A stretch of 36,711 nucleotides of DNA. Source: Candidatus Minthosoma equi (lineage in GTDB: Bacteria > Bacteroidota > Bacteroidia > Bacteroidales > Bacteroidaceae). A model generated the notes under the pieces. The model had not been told where the DNA came from. It was given only the letters and a program-made list of their open reading frames with translations, and did not search any database. Position numbers and translations under genes: made by a program. The stretch is from contig JAGHUI010000079.1 of assembly GCA_018064885.1 (NCBI GenBank), positions 1 to 36,711 on the forward strand, written 5' to 3'. Below are positions 14,394 to 23,370 of this stretch, piece by piece (position 1 is the first letter of the stretch; each line of letters opens with the position of its first letter).

Positions 14394-16013
14394 ATGTATA
14401 AATTCGCATTTTCAATATTGCTTTTATTGGTATCACTTTTTCTATCATGCAATTCTAATGAAGAAAACATCATTAAGGATTTGAATGCCTTTGTAAACAC
14501 GAATCCTCAAGAAGGATTGATACAAGTGGGCTCCTTTCAGGAAAAGCACTCAAATTTCAGCGATTACACAAAGAAGAAATTGGATCTTATTAGATACAAA
14601 GCGGAAGACAAATGCTACATCACACATGAGTCCGATTCTACCATCAAATCATTATGCGAGTATTTCAACAAATACGGCTCAGATAATGATAAAATGGAAG
14701 TTTATTATTACATGGGAAGCACATATCGTGACATGAATGATAATCCACAAAGTATAATATGGTATGACAAAGCAATATCTATAGCAGAAACTATAAGCCT
14801 CACTCACGAAGATTCAATTGTACTTGCTTACATTTATTCACAAAAAGCTGATTTATATTTCAGGATTAACTGTGAGAAAGACGCATATCTTAACATGAAA
14901 AAAAGCTACGATATGCAACAAGAATTAAACATCAGTAATATAGTAACTTACGAAAGCATGGGCAGAATGGCGGAATGCGTTGACAGCATTGACTTGACAA
15001 GCTTTCTGTATCAAAAAAGCGCACAAGAAATCTTGCAAAGCAACCAAACTGTAAACTATAGCGATTTTCTTGGTGAGCAATTGGCATTTTATGTCAATCA
15101 TGGCTATCAGACATCTGCAGAATGGACTGCAGGAATCTTACTATCTATTACAAACGACAACACACTTCCATCCAACGTGTATTCGGCTCTTGGTCTGTAC
15201 TTTGCGAAAATGAGAAAGGAAGATGAGCAATCCATAGATTATTATAAAATTGCGATGGAACATGACGAACGCATGGAGGCAAAAGCAGGACTTGCAAAAA
15301 AGATAGCTAACCATTACAAAAAAACAGGAAACATAACAGAAGCTACAAAATACGCTTTTCTTTACATAGATTTGATTGATTCCACAGAAATTCAAAACAT
15401 GTCAAGAAAAACAAAGGGTGAGGAAACGGTTCAGTATATGGCAGAACTTGAAATGGCACGACTTTACAAAAAAAATGCTGAGCAAGAGAAAGCCACAAAT
15501 ATATTGATTATTATTTCTTCAATATTCATAGCATCCACACTTACCACCATGCTGTTGATTTTCAAAATCAAAAGAGAAAAAAGGATACAAAAAGACTTAC
15601 AAAAAATAAAGGAGCAGAAAGAAAGAACAGAAAAAGACTATCAATTATTAGTAAAAAATGTTTCTGTCGATCAAAAACTGCGTGCTGAAAGTGCTATAGA
15701 AATAACATCATTAAAAAAACGTCTTGAAGAAACGAGTTACGACCCCAAGGAAAGAATAGACGAAGATTCCTGGGACTTGATATTCAATGCAGTTGACAAA
15801 CTCAATCCTGAGTTTAGAAGTCTGATTCTATCCTACAACAACACGTTGGAAAATGAAGATCTCATTATTTTATATCTTATGAAGATGGGATATAAACAAG
15901 CAGACATTGCAAGAATGACAAAAAAAGCGCGTTCTGTTATTAGCAGGAAATGTCAAAAGATTGAAACTCTTTTGGGAATGCCTATCAGCGATGTACTAAA
16001 AAAACATTTGTAA
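14394..16013 (+). CDS. membrane TPR protein with cytoplasmic HTH-like C-terminus
   Basis: A 539-aa protein. The N-terminus has a hydrophobic segment with a possible lipobox (LFLSC, Cys19). Residues about 60-350 contain helical pairs typical of tetratricopeptide repeats (MEVYYYMGSTYRDMNDNPQSI). A clear membrane helix lies at about 369-391, followed by a charged coiled coil (about 392-455) and a C-terminal helix-turn-helix-like region near 495-535 (MGYKQADIARMTKKARSVISRK). This topology, extracytoplasmic TPRs and an intracellular DNA-binding end, fits a one-component signal-transducing regulator of a kind common in Prevotella and Bacteroides. It is divergent from the small-peptide operon. The target is unknown. 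Confidence 0.8.
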   Translation: MYKFAFSILLLLVSLFLSCNSNEENIIKDLNAFVNTNPQEGLIQVGSFQEKHSNFSDYTKKKLDLIRYKAEDKCYITHESDSTIKSLCEYFNKYGSDNDKMEVYYYMGSTYRDMNDNPQSIIWYDKAISIAETISLTHEDSIVLAYIYSQKADLYFRINCEKDAYLNMKKSYDMQQELNISNIVTYESMGRMAECVDSIDLTSFLYQKSAQEILQSNQTVNYSDFLGEQLAFYVNHGYQTSAEWTAGILLSITNDNTLPSNVYSALGLYFAKMRKEDEQSIDYYKIAMEHDERMEAKAGLAKKIANHYKKTGNITEATKYAFLYIDLIDSTEIQNMSRKTKGEETVQYMAELEMARLYKKNAEQEKATNILIIISSIFIASTLTTMLLIFKIKREKRIQKDLQKIKEQKERTEKDYQLLVKNVSVDQKLRAESAIEITSLKKRLEETSYDPKERIDEDSWDLIFNAVDKLNPEFRSLILSYNNTLENEDLIILYLMKMGYKQADIARMTKKARSVISRKCQKIETLLGMPISDVLKKHL

Positions 16014-16065
16014 AAAGTATAACGAACAGCAGGAAGATGTTAGTCTTCCTGCTGTTCGTTATACT
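16011..16065 (-). terminator. perfect 22-bp terminator hairpin overlapping a coding end
   Basis: Positions 16016-16037 and 16044-16065 are perfectly complementary over 22 bp with a 6-nt loop, and on the minus strand the stem is followed by TTTTT (16015-16011). The first arm on that strand encodes the last residues of the acidic 107-aa protein (YNEQQE) and the TAA stop sits in the loop. It ends the dnaE-trxA transcript; on the plus strand there is no T run, so termination of the convergent TPR gene is less certain. Confidence 0.92.
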
Positions 16066-16363
16066 CAAGCTCTGCATCAATAATAAGCGTGAGAGCGTCA
16101 AGTTCGTATGGGCCCATACCCTCTTTTTTTGCTTTCTTTTGGATGTATTTGGCAATCTCTTCTGTGTCAATGTCAACACATCCGTCATCGTCGGCATTAG
16201 GACTGAGTTTGTCCACATATTCGAAAAACACGTCGATACAATAATAAATATCTTCTTCGGTGAATTTCTCCCTGTTCTCAGTTCCTATGTAGCTTTGGAT
16301 GAATGCAACCTCTGCGGCGTCCTCTTCGGCACCACGGAGGATTTCGTCATCGATATTACTCAT
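16040..16363 (-). CDS. conserved acidic small protein downstream of trxA
   Basis: A 107-aa, strongly acidic, soluble protein with no signal or membrane segment (motifs FTEEDIYYCIDVFFEYVDKL and CVDIDTEEIAKYI). I recognise it only as the kind of hypothetical protein found next to thioredoxin in Prevotella-like genomes. It starts 15 nt after the trxA stop and is the last gene of the dnaE-trxA unit. Its final codons form one arm of the terminator hairpin. Function unknown. Confidence 0.75.
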   Translation of the reverse strand: MSNIDDEILRGAEEDAAEVAFIQSYIGTENREKFTEEDIYYCIDVFFEYVDKLSPNADDDGCVDIDTEEIAKYIQKKAKKEGMGPYELDALTLIIDAELEYNEQQED

Positions 16364-16378
16364 AATAGTGCATGGACA

Positions 16379-16690
16379 TTAGAGCATAGCCTGAATCTTC
16401 TCTTCAAACTTGCTCTTAGCTGCTGCGCCGACAATCTTGTCAACAACCTGACCGTCTTTGATGAAGAGAACAGTTGGTACGTTGCGGATGCCGAACTCAG
16501 AAACGAGATCGTCAGCCTCATCTTCAATGTTCACTTTTCCTACTGTAACCTGACCGTCGTACTGTGCGGCAAGTTCTTCGATGATTGGACCAATCATTCT
16601 GCATGGTCCACACCATGTTGCCCAAAAGTCAAGAACTACTGGCTTACCCTGAGCGATTACTTCTTCGTAATTAGAATCGTTAATAACCAT
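16379..16690 (-). CDS. trxA: thioredoxin
   Basis: A 103-aa protein with the full thioredoxin fold and the active site WCGPC (Cys27 and Cys30) after VVLDFWAT, the cis-proline region NVPTVLF and the closing helix. It has no signal peptide and is therefore cytoplasmic, reducing protein disulfides with thioredoxin reductase. It lies 40 nt downstream of dnaE in the same direction; I see no separate promoter of the TAnnTTTG type in the gap, so it is probably co-transcribed. Confidence 0.96.
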   Translation of the reverse strand: MVINDSNYEEVIAQGKPVVLDFWATWCGPCRMIGPIIEELAAQYDGQVTVGKVNIEDEADDLVSEFGIRNVPTVLFIKDGQVVDKIVGAAAKSKFEEKIQAML

Positions 16691-16730
16691 AAGCTTGTAA
16701 GGTTTAATGATTAATAATTATATATATGTA

Positions 16731-19700
16731 TTAGTTGCTATCGTTTACCGTAATTTCCATCTCGTTGTCCTTCACATAATCGAGGAAGTGCTTTGTGGCA
16801 GATATGTGGATGATTTTAGACAGCAGAGAGACCTTCATATTGTCTTCTGCCTTGATGTTGAACGCAAGTTCTGACTTACCAGGGTTCTCTTTTGCCATCT
16901 CAACAATATCAGCAACGACTTCGGTGTTTAGCTTGTCTATCTCCGCATTGATTGTCACACGATTGATGAGCGAATCTTTCACTTCCGGAAGCAGCTCGAC
17001 AGATTTCACATTTATATTATACCTGCCTTGAACGTATCTGTGCGGTTCCACTTTTGCACGAATGAAAAGTGAGGCACCTTCCACGAAGAAATTGCGGTAA
17101 GTCATCCAATCTCTGCCGAACAATGGTATTTCACCTGCGCCATCATAGTCTTCAAGCTTTACGATGCCATAAGGTGTTCCATTCTTGCCTTCTCCTTGAC
17201 GAATCGCAGTAACAATGCCTCCAAGAGTCACCTCCTCCAGCTTGCACAGTTCGTCTTTCTGCTCCTCAAGCTGCTTTAAGCGGGTGTTACAAACATATTC
17301 GAGGATAACGGCATATTCGTCAAGCGGATGTGCCGAAAGGTAGATGCCCACAAGCTCGCGTTCTTTATTGAGGCGTTCAAGATTGCCCCATACAGGCACC
17401 GCCTTCGGCATTGCAGGATGAGTTACCGCCACTCCCATACTGCCAAAGAGTGATGTGCGTGCCTGGAACTGGTCTTGCTGATAGCTGTTTCCATATCTTA
17501 CAAGAACATCGAGGAATGTTTCCCCAGGCTTGATTCCTGGCGCAAAGAAAGTCTCGCGAGTGAAATCTGTGAATGTATCAAAGCCGCCAGCAACAATCAG
17601 GTTTTCAATATTTTTCTTGTTGCATTGAGCAAAGTTCACTCTTTCGAAGAAATCAAACACAGATGTGTAAGGTCCGTTCTGTTCTCGTTCTGTAACAATG
17701 GCATTCACGGCAGAGTCGCCCATGCCCTTGATGGCTGCAAGTCCGAAACGCACCTCACCCTTTTTGTTCACACCGAAGTTGTTAAACGATTCGTTCACAT
17801 CAGGTCCGAGACATGGAATGCCCAATGCCTTGCACTCATCCATGAGTTTGGTGATTTCTTTGATATCGCTCTTTCTGCGAGTCATGATAGCTGCCATAAA
17901 CTCAGCAGGATAGTGAGCCTTGAGGTATGCTGTCTGGTAAGCCACCCACGAATAGCATGCAGCATGAGACTTATTGAATGCGTATGATGCGAATTTCTCC
18001 CAGTCTGCCCATATCTTTTCAAGAATCTTCGGATCGTGGCCATTCTTCTGACCGCCTTCGATGAACTTTGGCTTCATCGCATCAACGATGTCTTTCTTCT
18101 TCTTACCCATTGCCTTACGCAAAGCGTCAGACTCACCTCGGGTGAAGTTTGCCAGCTGACGAGAAAGAAGCATGACTTGCTCCTGATAAACGGTAATGCC
18201 GTATGTGTCTTTGAGATAAGTCTCCATACAGTCAATATCGTATGTAATAGGCTCTCGTCCATTCTTACGCTCAATGAACGAAGGAATATAGTCCATTGGT
18301 CCCGGACGATAAAGAGCGTTCATCGCAATAAGGTCCTCAAATACAGTTGGATGCAGTTCTCGAAGGTATTTCTGCATACCTGCTGACTCAAACTGGAATG
18401 TACCGATAGTCTGACCTTTCTGATAGAGCTGGTAGGTCAGTTCATCGTCAATAGGAATATGGTCAAGGTCAATATCTACTCCATGAACAGCCTTAATGAT
18501 GCGGCATGCCTCTTTCTGCTCCGAGAGAGTTTTAAGTCCGAGGAAGTCCATCTTGATAAGTCCAGTGGATTCAATAACATGTCCATCATATTGAGTCACA
18601 GCTGTTTTTATGTCAGGGAAGTCTGGGTCATCTGCCGTTGACACAGGCACATGATCCGAAATCGGGTCACGGCAAATAATGAAACCGCAAGCGTGGATAC
18701 CTACGTTGCGAACGGTACCTTCAAGCTTCGTTGCATATTCCACAGTATCTCTCTCACTTTTATCCGTAGAAACAGAAGCATCGCGGAGTTCTGGAGTGCA
18801 TTTAAGATAATTCTTAAGTTTTGGTTTCATTCCGTCAGGAAGTCGGTCTGGCATAGCTTTGCACCAACCATTGACGACAGGAAGCGGAATGTTCTGCACT
18901 CTGGCAACATCCTTGATGGAGTTCTTTGCCGCCATCGTACCGTATGTAATAATATGAGCGCAGTTGGCATGTCCATACTTGTCCATCACCCAGTTAAGCA
19001 CCTTGCCTCGTCCGTCATCATCAAAGTCTGTATCAATATCAGGCAAAGAAATACGGTCTGGGTTGAGGAAACGCTCAAAAAGCAAATCATACTTCAGTGG
19101 ATCTATCTTTGTGATACCCAAGCAATACGCAACAACAGATCCTGCTGCAGAACCACGGCCAGGACCAACCCATACTCCAAGTTCGTCTCGTGCAGAGTTG
19201 ATGAAGTCCTGCACAATGAGGAAGTAACCAGGGAAACCCATGGTCTTCATAATGTGAAGCTCAAAGCGGATTCTATCCTCCACATCTGTTGGGATTCCAT
19301 AAGATCCTTTAATCAATGTGGCTGCCGTAAGATTGTCAGATTTTCCCGAACCATAGATTCGCTGCGCACCCTCATAAGCGAGCTTGGCAAGATAGTCCGC
19401 CTCGAACTTGATTCTGTATAATTTGTCGATTCCACCGAGCTTTTTAATCTTTTTGTCTCCCTCTTCTTGTGACAAAGGATTCTCTCCATTTTCATCAGAT
19501 GTGAACTCGGCATACAGTTCTTGCTCAGAAATCTTTTCACGCCATTGTTCCTCTGTTCCGAACTCCTCAGGTATAGGAAAGAATGGCATAATAGGATCGC
19601 TCTCAATATTGTAGGTTTCAACCTTATCAAGAATCTCAAGCGTATTGCTCAATGCCTCAGGAATATCGCTGAACACATCGTTCATCTCCTCTCGCGTCTT

Positions 19701-20540
19701 GAACCATTCTTGCTTAGAATACAGCATGTGGGCTTCGTCAATGCGCTTGCCGGTTGATAGACACAACAATCGTTCATGAGCCTCCGCATCGTCTTCATTT
19801 ACGAAGTGAGAGTCATTAGAGCATATAAGCTTGACATTATATTTCTTTGCAAACTCAATAAGGTAAGGCTCTATTGCTATCTGTTCTTTGTAGGTTTCTC
19901 TATTTGCATTGATGGCAGGATTCTTGACTTCATGGCGCATAAGCTCCATGTAGTAGTCGTCGCCAAAGGTATCTTTGTACCATTTAACCGCTTGTTCTGC
20001 CTTTTCCAACAGCTCTTCTTTAGAAAGCGGCTCGTTTGCAAACTTCTCCAAGCGTAAAGCCCTGCGAATCAATTCCTGAGGTTCGCCTGCAAGACAAGCA
20101 GAACAAACAATAAGGTCTTCATGAAACTCAGCCAAGTCCTTCTTGTCAGTTCGTGGACGAATATAGTTACCATCCACCCAAGCTCTTGACACTAAACGAA
20201 TAAGATTTCTGTAACCATTCTCATTTTTTGCCAGGACAATAAGGTGATTACCGCTACGGTCGCCCATAGCAGCAACCATATCCTCCTTGTTGCGGCGCGC
20301 AACGTACATTTCGCATCCAAAGATAGGCTTGAACGGTTCAAGCCCCTCCTTCTTCCTGCCTTTATTGACTTTGCTGCAATAATCAAAGAAATCTTTGATA
20401 CCAAACATATTGCCGTGGTCAGTAATTGCCATGCCTCTCATTCCGTTGGCAACAGCCTTGTCAACGAGCTCTTCAACCTTCGACATTCCGTCAAGGATAC
20501 TATAATGTGTATGTACGTGTAGATGTACGAAATCTTCCAT
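16731..20540 (-). CDS. dnaE: DNA polymerase III alpha subunit
   Basis: A 1269-aa replicative polymerase, longer than E. coli DnaE (1160 aa) as is usual in Bacteroidota. The PHP domain begins at once (FVHLHVHTHYSILDGMS). The polymerase core includes GPGRGSAAGSVVAYCLGI and the catalytic aspartates in LPDIDTDFDDDGRG at about residues 495-508. The thumb/fingers region carries YRPGPMDYIPSFIERKNG and SHAACYSWVAYQTAYLKAHYPAEF. An OB-fold lies near the C-terminus (EVTLGGIVTAIRQGEGKNG). The gene is complete with no intein. It starts the dnaE-trxA-acidic protein unit and is divergent from rpoN. Confidence 0.97.
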   Translation of the reverse strand: MEDFVHLHVHTHYSILDGMSKVEELVDKAVANGMRGMAITDHGNMFGIKDFFDYCSKVNKGRKKEGLEPFKPIFGCEMYVARRNKEDMVAAMGDRSGNHLIVLAKNENGYRNLIRLVSRAWVDGNYIRPRTDKKDLAEFHEDLIVCSACLAGEPQELIRRALRLEKFANEPLSKEELLEKAEQAVKWYKDTFGDDYYMELMRHEVKNPAINANRETYKEQIAIEPYLIEFAKKYNVKLICSNDSHFVNEDDAEAHERLLCLSTGKRIDEAHMLYSKQEWFKTREEMNDVFSDIPEALSNTLEILDKVETYNIESDPIMPFFPIPEEFGTEEQWREKISEQELYAEFTSDENGENPLSQEEGDKKIKKLGGIDKLYRIKFEADYLAKLAYEGAQRIYGSGKSDNLTAATLIKGSYGIPTDVEDRIRFELHIMKTMGFPGYFLIVQDFINSARDELGVWVGPGRGSAAGSVVAYCLGITKIDPLKYDLLFERFLNPDRISLPDIDTDFDDDGRGKVLNWVMDKYGHANCAHIITYGTMAAKNSIKDVARVQNIPLPVVNGWCKAMPDRLPDGMKPKLKNYLKCTPELRDASVSTDKSERDTVEYATKLEGTVRNVGIHACGFIICRDPISDHVPVSTADDPDFPDIKTAVTQYDGHVIESTGLIKMDFLGLKTLSEQKEACRIIKAVHGVDIDLDHIPIDDELTYQLYQKGQTIGTFQFESAGMQKYLRELHPTVFEDLIAMNALYRPGPMDYIPSFIERKNGREPITYDIDCMETYLKDTYGITVYQEQVMLLSRQLANFTRGESDALRKAMGKKKKDIVDAMKPKFIEGGQKNGHDPKILEKIWADWEKFASYAFNKSHAACYSWVAYQTAYLKAHYPAEFMAAIMTRRKSDIKEITKLMDECKALGIPCLGPDVNESFNNFGVNKKGEVRFGLAAIKGMGDSAVNAIVTEREQNGPYTSVFDFFERVNFAQCNKKNIENLIVAGGFDTFTDFTRETFFAPGIKPGETFLDVLVRYGNSYQQDQFQARTSLFGSMGVAVTHPAMPKAVPVWGNLERLNKERELVGIYLSAHPLDEYAVILEYVCNTRLKQLEEQKDELCKLEEVTLGGIVTAIRQGEGKNGTPYGIVKLEDYDGAGEIPLFGRDWMTYRNFFVEGASLFIRAKVEPHRYVQGRYNINVKSVELLPEVKDSLINRVTINAEIDKLNTEVVADIVEMAKENPGKSELAFNIKAEDNMKVSLLSKIIHISATKHFLDYVKDNEMEITVNDSN

Positions 20541-20557
20541 GGGAATTTATTTTGTTG

Positions 20558-20565
20558 CAAATTTA
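20558..20565 (-). promoter_or_regulatory. possible -7 element of dnaE
   Basis: TAAATTTG on the minus strand (20565-20558) matches TAnnTTTG and lies 17 nt from the dnaE start. No TTTG is found at the proper distance, so the assignment is tentative. Confidence 0.4.
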
Positions 20566-20584
20566 ATTATTTTTTTCTGAATGG

Positions 20585-20618
20585 TTTGCTGATTAATGCA
20601 TGTTTTTATATAACTTTG
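20585..20618 (+). promoter_or_regulatory. rpoN promoter
   Basis: TTTG at 20585-20588 and TAACTTTG at 20611-20618 are separated by 22 nt, slightly longer than the usual spacing. Predicted start near 20622, giving a leader of about 39 nt. Confidence 0.6.
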
Positions 20619-20660
20619 CATTAATTATTTAGATTATAATCGTTTTTTGCCCAGCATTCT

Positions 20661-22196
20661 ATGCCACAGGTCTTAACGCAAACTCAAACTCAGAAGACGG
20701 AACTACAACTCCGACTCTCTTTGCAACAGCTTCAATTGGTGAAGTTGTTGGAGATGCCTATTGCCGAGTTTGAACAGCAGATTAAGAAGGAAGTTGTAGA
20801 GAATCCTGCACTGGAGGAGGGGCATGGCTACGAGTCTGATGATCGAAATGAGAATGATGTTAATTCTACCGATGAAAACGACATAAACGACACAGGAATA
20901 GACGAATACAGCGAACCTGCTGATGACAATTTGAGAAAAGATATAGATGAGGAGCTTTCTTCCTACGGAGACAGCGATGACCTTCCTGTTTACAAAGTGA
21001 ACAATGGCACTCAGGAACGCGCGGACATTCCTCTTGGAGATACCGTTTCGTTCATCGAATATCTGGAAGATCAGATGATGAACTATGATTTGGACGAAAC
21101 TCAGCAGAAGGTGATGAAATATCTGATTGGTTCACTGGACAATCGCGGTTTCATTGAACGTCCTATTCCTGTCATTACCGACGAACTTTCGTTCAACGAA
21201 TATTTGGATGTTACAGAAGATGACGTATTAGACGTGATGCGAGTCTTGCAGAGCTTTGACCCTCCGGGCATTGGCGCAAGAAACACTCAGGAATGTCTGC
21301 TTTTGCAGATTGACAGACTGCTTAATGGCGATGAACCTATATCAGAACTTAAAGAGAAAATTCTCAATCTGGAAAGAACTGTCGTTGCAGACTACTATGA
21401 TCTTTTTCTAAATAAGAATAAAGAAAGGCTGAAGAGCAAACTGAAACTTTCAGAAGTACAGATTGAAGCTGTTTTTCAAGGAATAAAGAAACTCAACGTC
21501 AACCCTGGCTTTGCTTTGAGCGAGTCATCTTCTGACAGAGTGAGCACGCAAATACCCGATTTCATCGTAGAAACTGACCCTGATGGCGGTATTGAAATGC
21601 ACTTGAATAGTGGTGACATACCTCGCCTCCATGTTCGGCAGGATTACCTGGATCAGCTTAAAATGTTCCAGGCAAAGCCAAACAAGATGACAAGAAGCGA
21701 GAAGGAAGGCATGATGTACACTCGCCAGAAAGTTGAAGCGGCACAAATGTTCATAGAATCAGTGAAGCAGCGCAGACGCACTCTCTATGAGACGATGAAG
21801 GCTATCATTGAATTGCAACGCACATTTTTTATCACTAAGGACGAAAACGACAAGGTTCGCCTCGTATTGGAGGACGTTGCGAAGAAAGCCGGCTATGACG
21901 TTTCTACTGTTTCTCGCGTATGCAAGACAAAATGTGCGCAAGTAGATGGAAGAATCTTCCCACTGAGCGACTTCTTCAAGTTGACAAGAAAAAATGCAGA
22001 GGGAAATGAGGTTGATAGCAAGGTAGTTGGCGATTTGCTAATGTCCATAGTCAACAGCGAAGACAAGCAAAACCCATACACCGACGATAAAATAGTAGAA
22101 ATCATGAGTCGCAAGGGTGTAAAGCTTGCCCGAAGGACTGTAGCAAAATATAGACAGCAACTGGGTGTCCCATCCGTAACAAACAGAAAAGCGTAA
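20661..22196 (+). CDS. rpoN: RNA polymerase sigma-54 factor
   Basis: A 511-aa sigma-54. The Gln/Leu-rich activator-interacting region I is at the N-terminus (LQLRLSLQQLQLVKLLEMP), followed by an acidic linker (about 50-110), the core-binding region, and the C-terminal DNA-binding region with the diagnostic RpoN box ARRTVAKYR at about 489-497. It directs RNA polymerase to -24/-12 promoters and needs an ATPase activator. It is the first gene of a forward block; its TAA stop overlaps the next ATG (TAATG at 22194-22198). Confidence 0.97.
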   Translation: MPQVLTQTQTQKTELQLRLSLQQLQLVKLLEMPIAEFEQQIKKEVVENPALEEGHGYESDDRNENDVNSTDENDINDTGIDEYSEPADDNLRKDIDEELSSYGDSDDLPVYKVNNGTQERADIPLGDTVSFIEYLEDQMMNYDLDETQQKVMKYLIGSLDNRGFIERPIPVITDELSFNEYLDVTEDDVLDVMRVLQSFDPPGIGARNTQECLLLQIDRLLNGDEPISELKEKILNLERTVVADYYDLFLNKNKERLKSKLKLSEVQIEAVFQGIKKLNVNPGFALSESSSDRVSTQIPDFIVETDPDGGIEMHLNSGDIPRLHVRQDYLDQLKMFQAKPNKMTRSEKEGMMYTRQKVEAAQMFIESVKQRRRTLYETMKAIIELQRTFFITKDENDKVRLVLEDVAKKAGYDVSTVSRVCKTKCAQVDGRIFPLSDFFKLTRKNAEGNEVDSKVVGDLLMSIVNSEDKQNPYTDDKIVEIMSRKGVKLARRTVAKYRQQLGVPSVTNRKA

Positions 22197-22816
22197 TGGA
22201 AAAGAAACTGATACAAAGTGCAAAGATTCTTTCTTTGCTTTTCATGCCATTGTACGCCCCATTGTGGGTATTCTTTGGCCTGTTCTTTTTCAGCTACCTG
22301 CGCATGCTTCCTTGGGGATACAAGCTGTTCATCATTGGCATGGTCTATTTCTTTGCCGTCTTCGTTCCTACAATAGGAATTAACCTATTCCGAAAATTCA
22401 AGAAATGGACGCATCTGGAACTCAGTCACCGTGAGCACCGACACATGCCTTATATTGTGGCATTGCTGAGCTACGCCACATGCCTGGTTATCATGACAAA
22501 AATGAACACTGCGATGTTTTTCAGAGGCATCGTCATGGCTGCTCTCATATCACAAATTATATGCGTTACGCTCAACGCATGGTGGAAGGTCAGCACCCAT
22601 ATGGTAGGAATGGGCGGTCTTGTAGGGGCACTCAACGCTTTCAGCATATTGTTCTTCTACAATCCTGTTTGGCCTTTCTGCGGACTTCTTCTGCTTTCAG
22701 GTGCTTTGGGAACAAGCAGAATCATTCTTCGACAGCACTCATTGGCACAGGTGCTTGTGGGATTTGCCATAGGCTATGTATGTTCAATGGTATTCATATT
22801 AATATCGTGGATGTGA
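22196..22816 (+). CDS. PAP2-like membrane protein, divergent active site
   Basis: A 206-aa integral membrane protein with about six hydrophobic helices. STHMVGMGG at about 136-144 and SRIILRQHSLAQVLVG near 176-191 correspond to the second and third motifs of the PAP2 phosphatase superfamily (PSGH and SR-x5-H-x3-D). The final acidic residue of motif 3 is replaced by Gln, and motif 1 is not clear (HREHRHMPYI), so activity as a lipid phosphatase is uncertain. It is translationally coupled to rpoN through a TAATG overlap and is 44 nt ahead of purE. Confidence 0.75.
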   Translation: MEKKLIQSAKILSLLFMPLYAPLWVFFGLFFFSYLRMLPWGYKLFIIGMVYFFAVFVPTIGINLFRKFKKWTHLELSHREHRHMPYIVALLSYATCLVIMTKMNTAMFFRGIVMAALISQIICVTLNAWWKVSTHMVGMGGLVGALNAFSILFFYNPVWPFCGLLLLSGALGTSRIILRQHSLAQVLVGFAIGYVCSMVFILISWM

Positions 22817-22860
22817 TTCTTGACAACAACTAACTTGCAAATTAAAATTTATCAATCAAT

Positions 22861-23370
22861 ATGACACCAATCGTTTCAATTATCATGGGCAGCACTTCTG
22901 ATTTTCCTGTAATGGAAAAAGCTGCCAAGTTCTTCGATGAAATGGAGATTCCTTTCGAGATTAACGCTCTCAGTGCTCACCGCACACCAGATGCTGTGGA
23001 GACCTTTGCAAAAGGAGCAAAGGAAAGAGGAATTAAGGTTATTATTGCAGGAGCAGGAATGGCGGCAGCTCTTCCTGGAGTCATTGCAGCAAGCACTACA
23101 CTCCCTGTAATAGGCGTTCCAGTAAAGGGCAGCGTTCTTGATGGTGTTGATGCTGTATATTCCATGCTTCAGATGCCTCCTGGCATTCCTGTTGCAACCG
23201 TTGCAATCAACGGTGCTCTTAATGCAGGAATCCTTGCTGTTCAGATGCTTGCACTTTCTGACGAAGCTTTGGCGGAGAAGTTTGCTGCATATAAAGAGAA
23301 CCTTAAGAAAAAGATTGAAAAAGCTAATGCTGATTTGGCAGAGGTTAAATTTGCTTATAAGTGTAACTAA
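22861..23370 (+). CDS. purE: N5-carboxyaminoimidazole ribonucleotide mutase
   Basis: A 169-aa class I PurE. The signature GSTSDFPVMEKAA near the N-terminus, the INALSAHRTPD loop and the GVPVKG and MPPGIPVATVAING motifs are all present. It converts N5-CAIR to CAIR in purine synthesis; the partner PurK is not in the window. Its stop overlaps the ispG start (TAATG at 23368-23372), so the two are translated as a pair. Confidence 0.96.
   Translation: MTPIVSIIMGSTSDFPVMEKAAKFFDEMEIPFEINALSAHRTPDAVETFAKGAKERGIKVIIAGAGMAAALPGVIAASTTLPVIGVPVKGSVLDGVDAVYSMLQMPPGIPVATVAINGALNAGILAVQMLALSDEALAEKFAAYKENLKKKIEKANADLAEVKFAYKCN

Noticed and set aside
16037-16714. Long forward frame opposite trxA and the acidic protein
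   Set aside because: It is antisense to trxA with its intact active site and to its coupled neighbour; its peptide has no recognisable family.
18651-19421. 256-codon forward frame opposite dnaE
   Set aside because: It is a shadow of the dnaE polymerase core on the other strand.
22740-22760. Sigma-54 -24/-12 promoter (TGGCAC near 22743)
   Set aside because: The -12 half does not match at the required spacing and the site is inside a coding region; presence of rpoN alone is not evidence.
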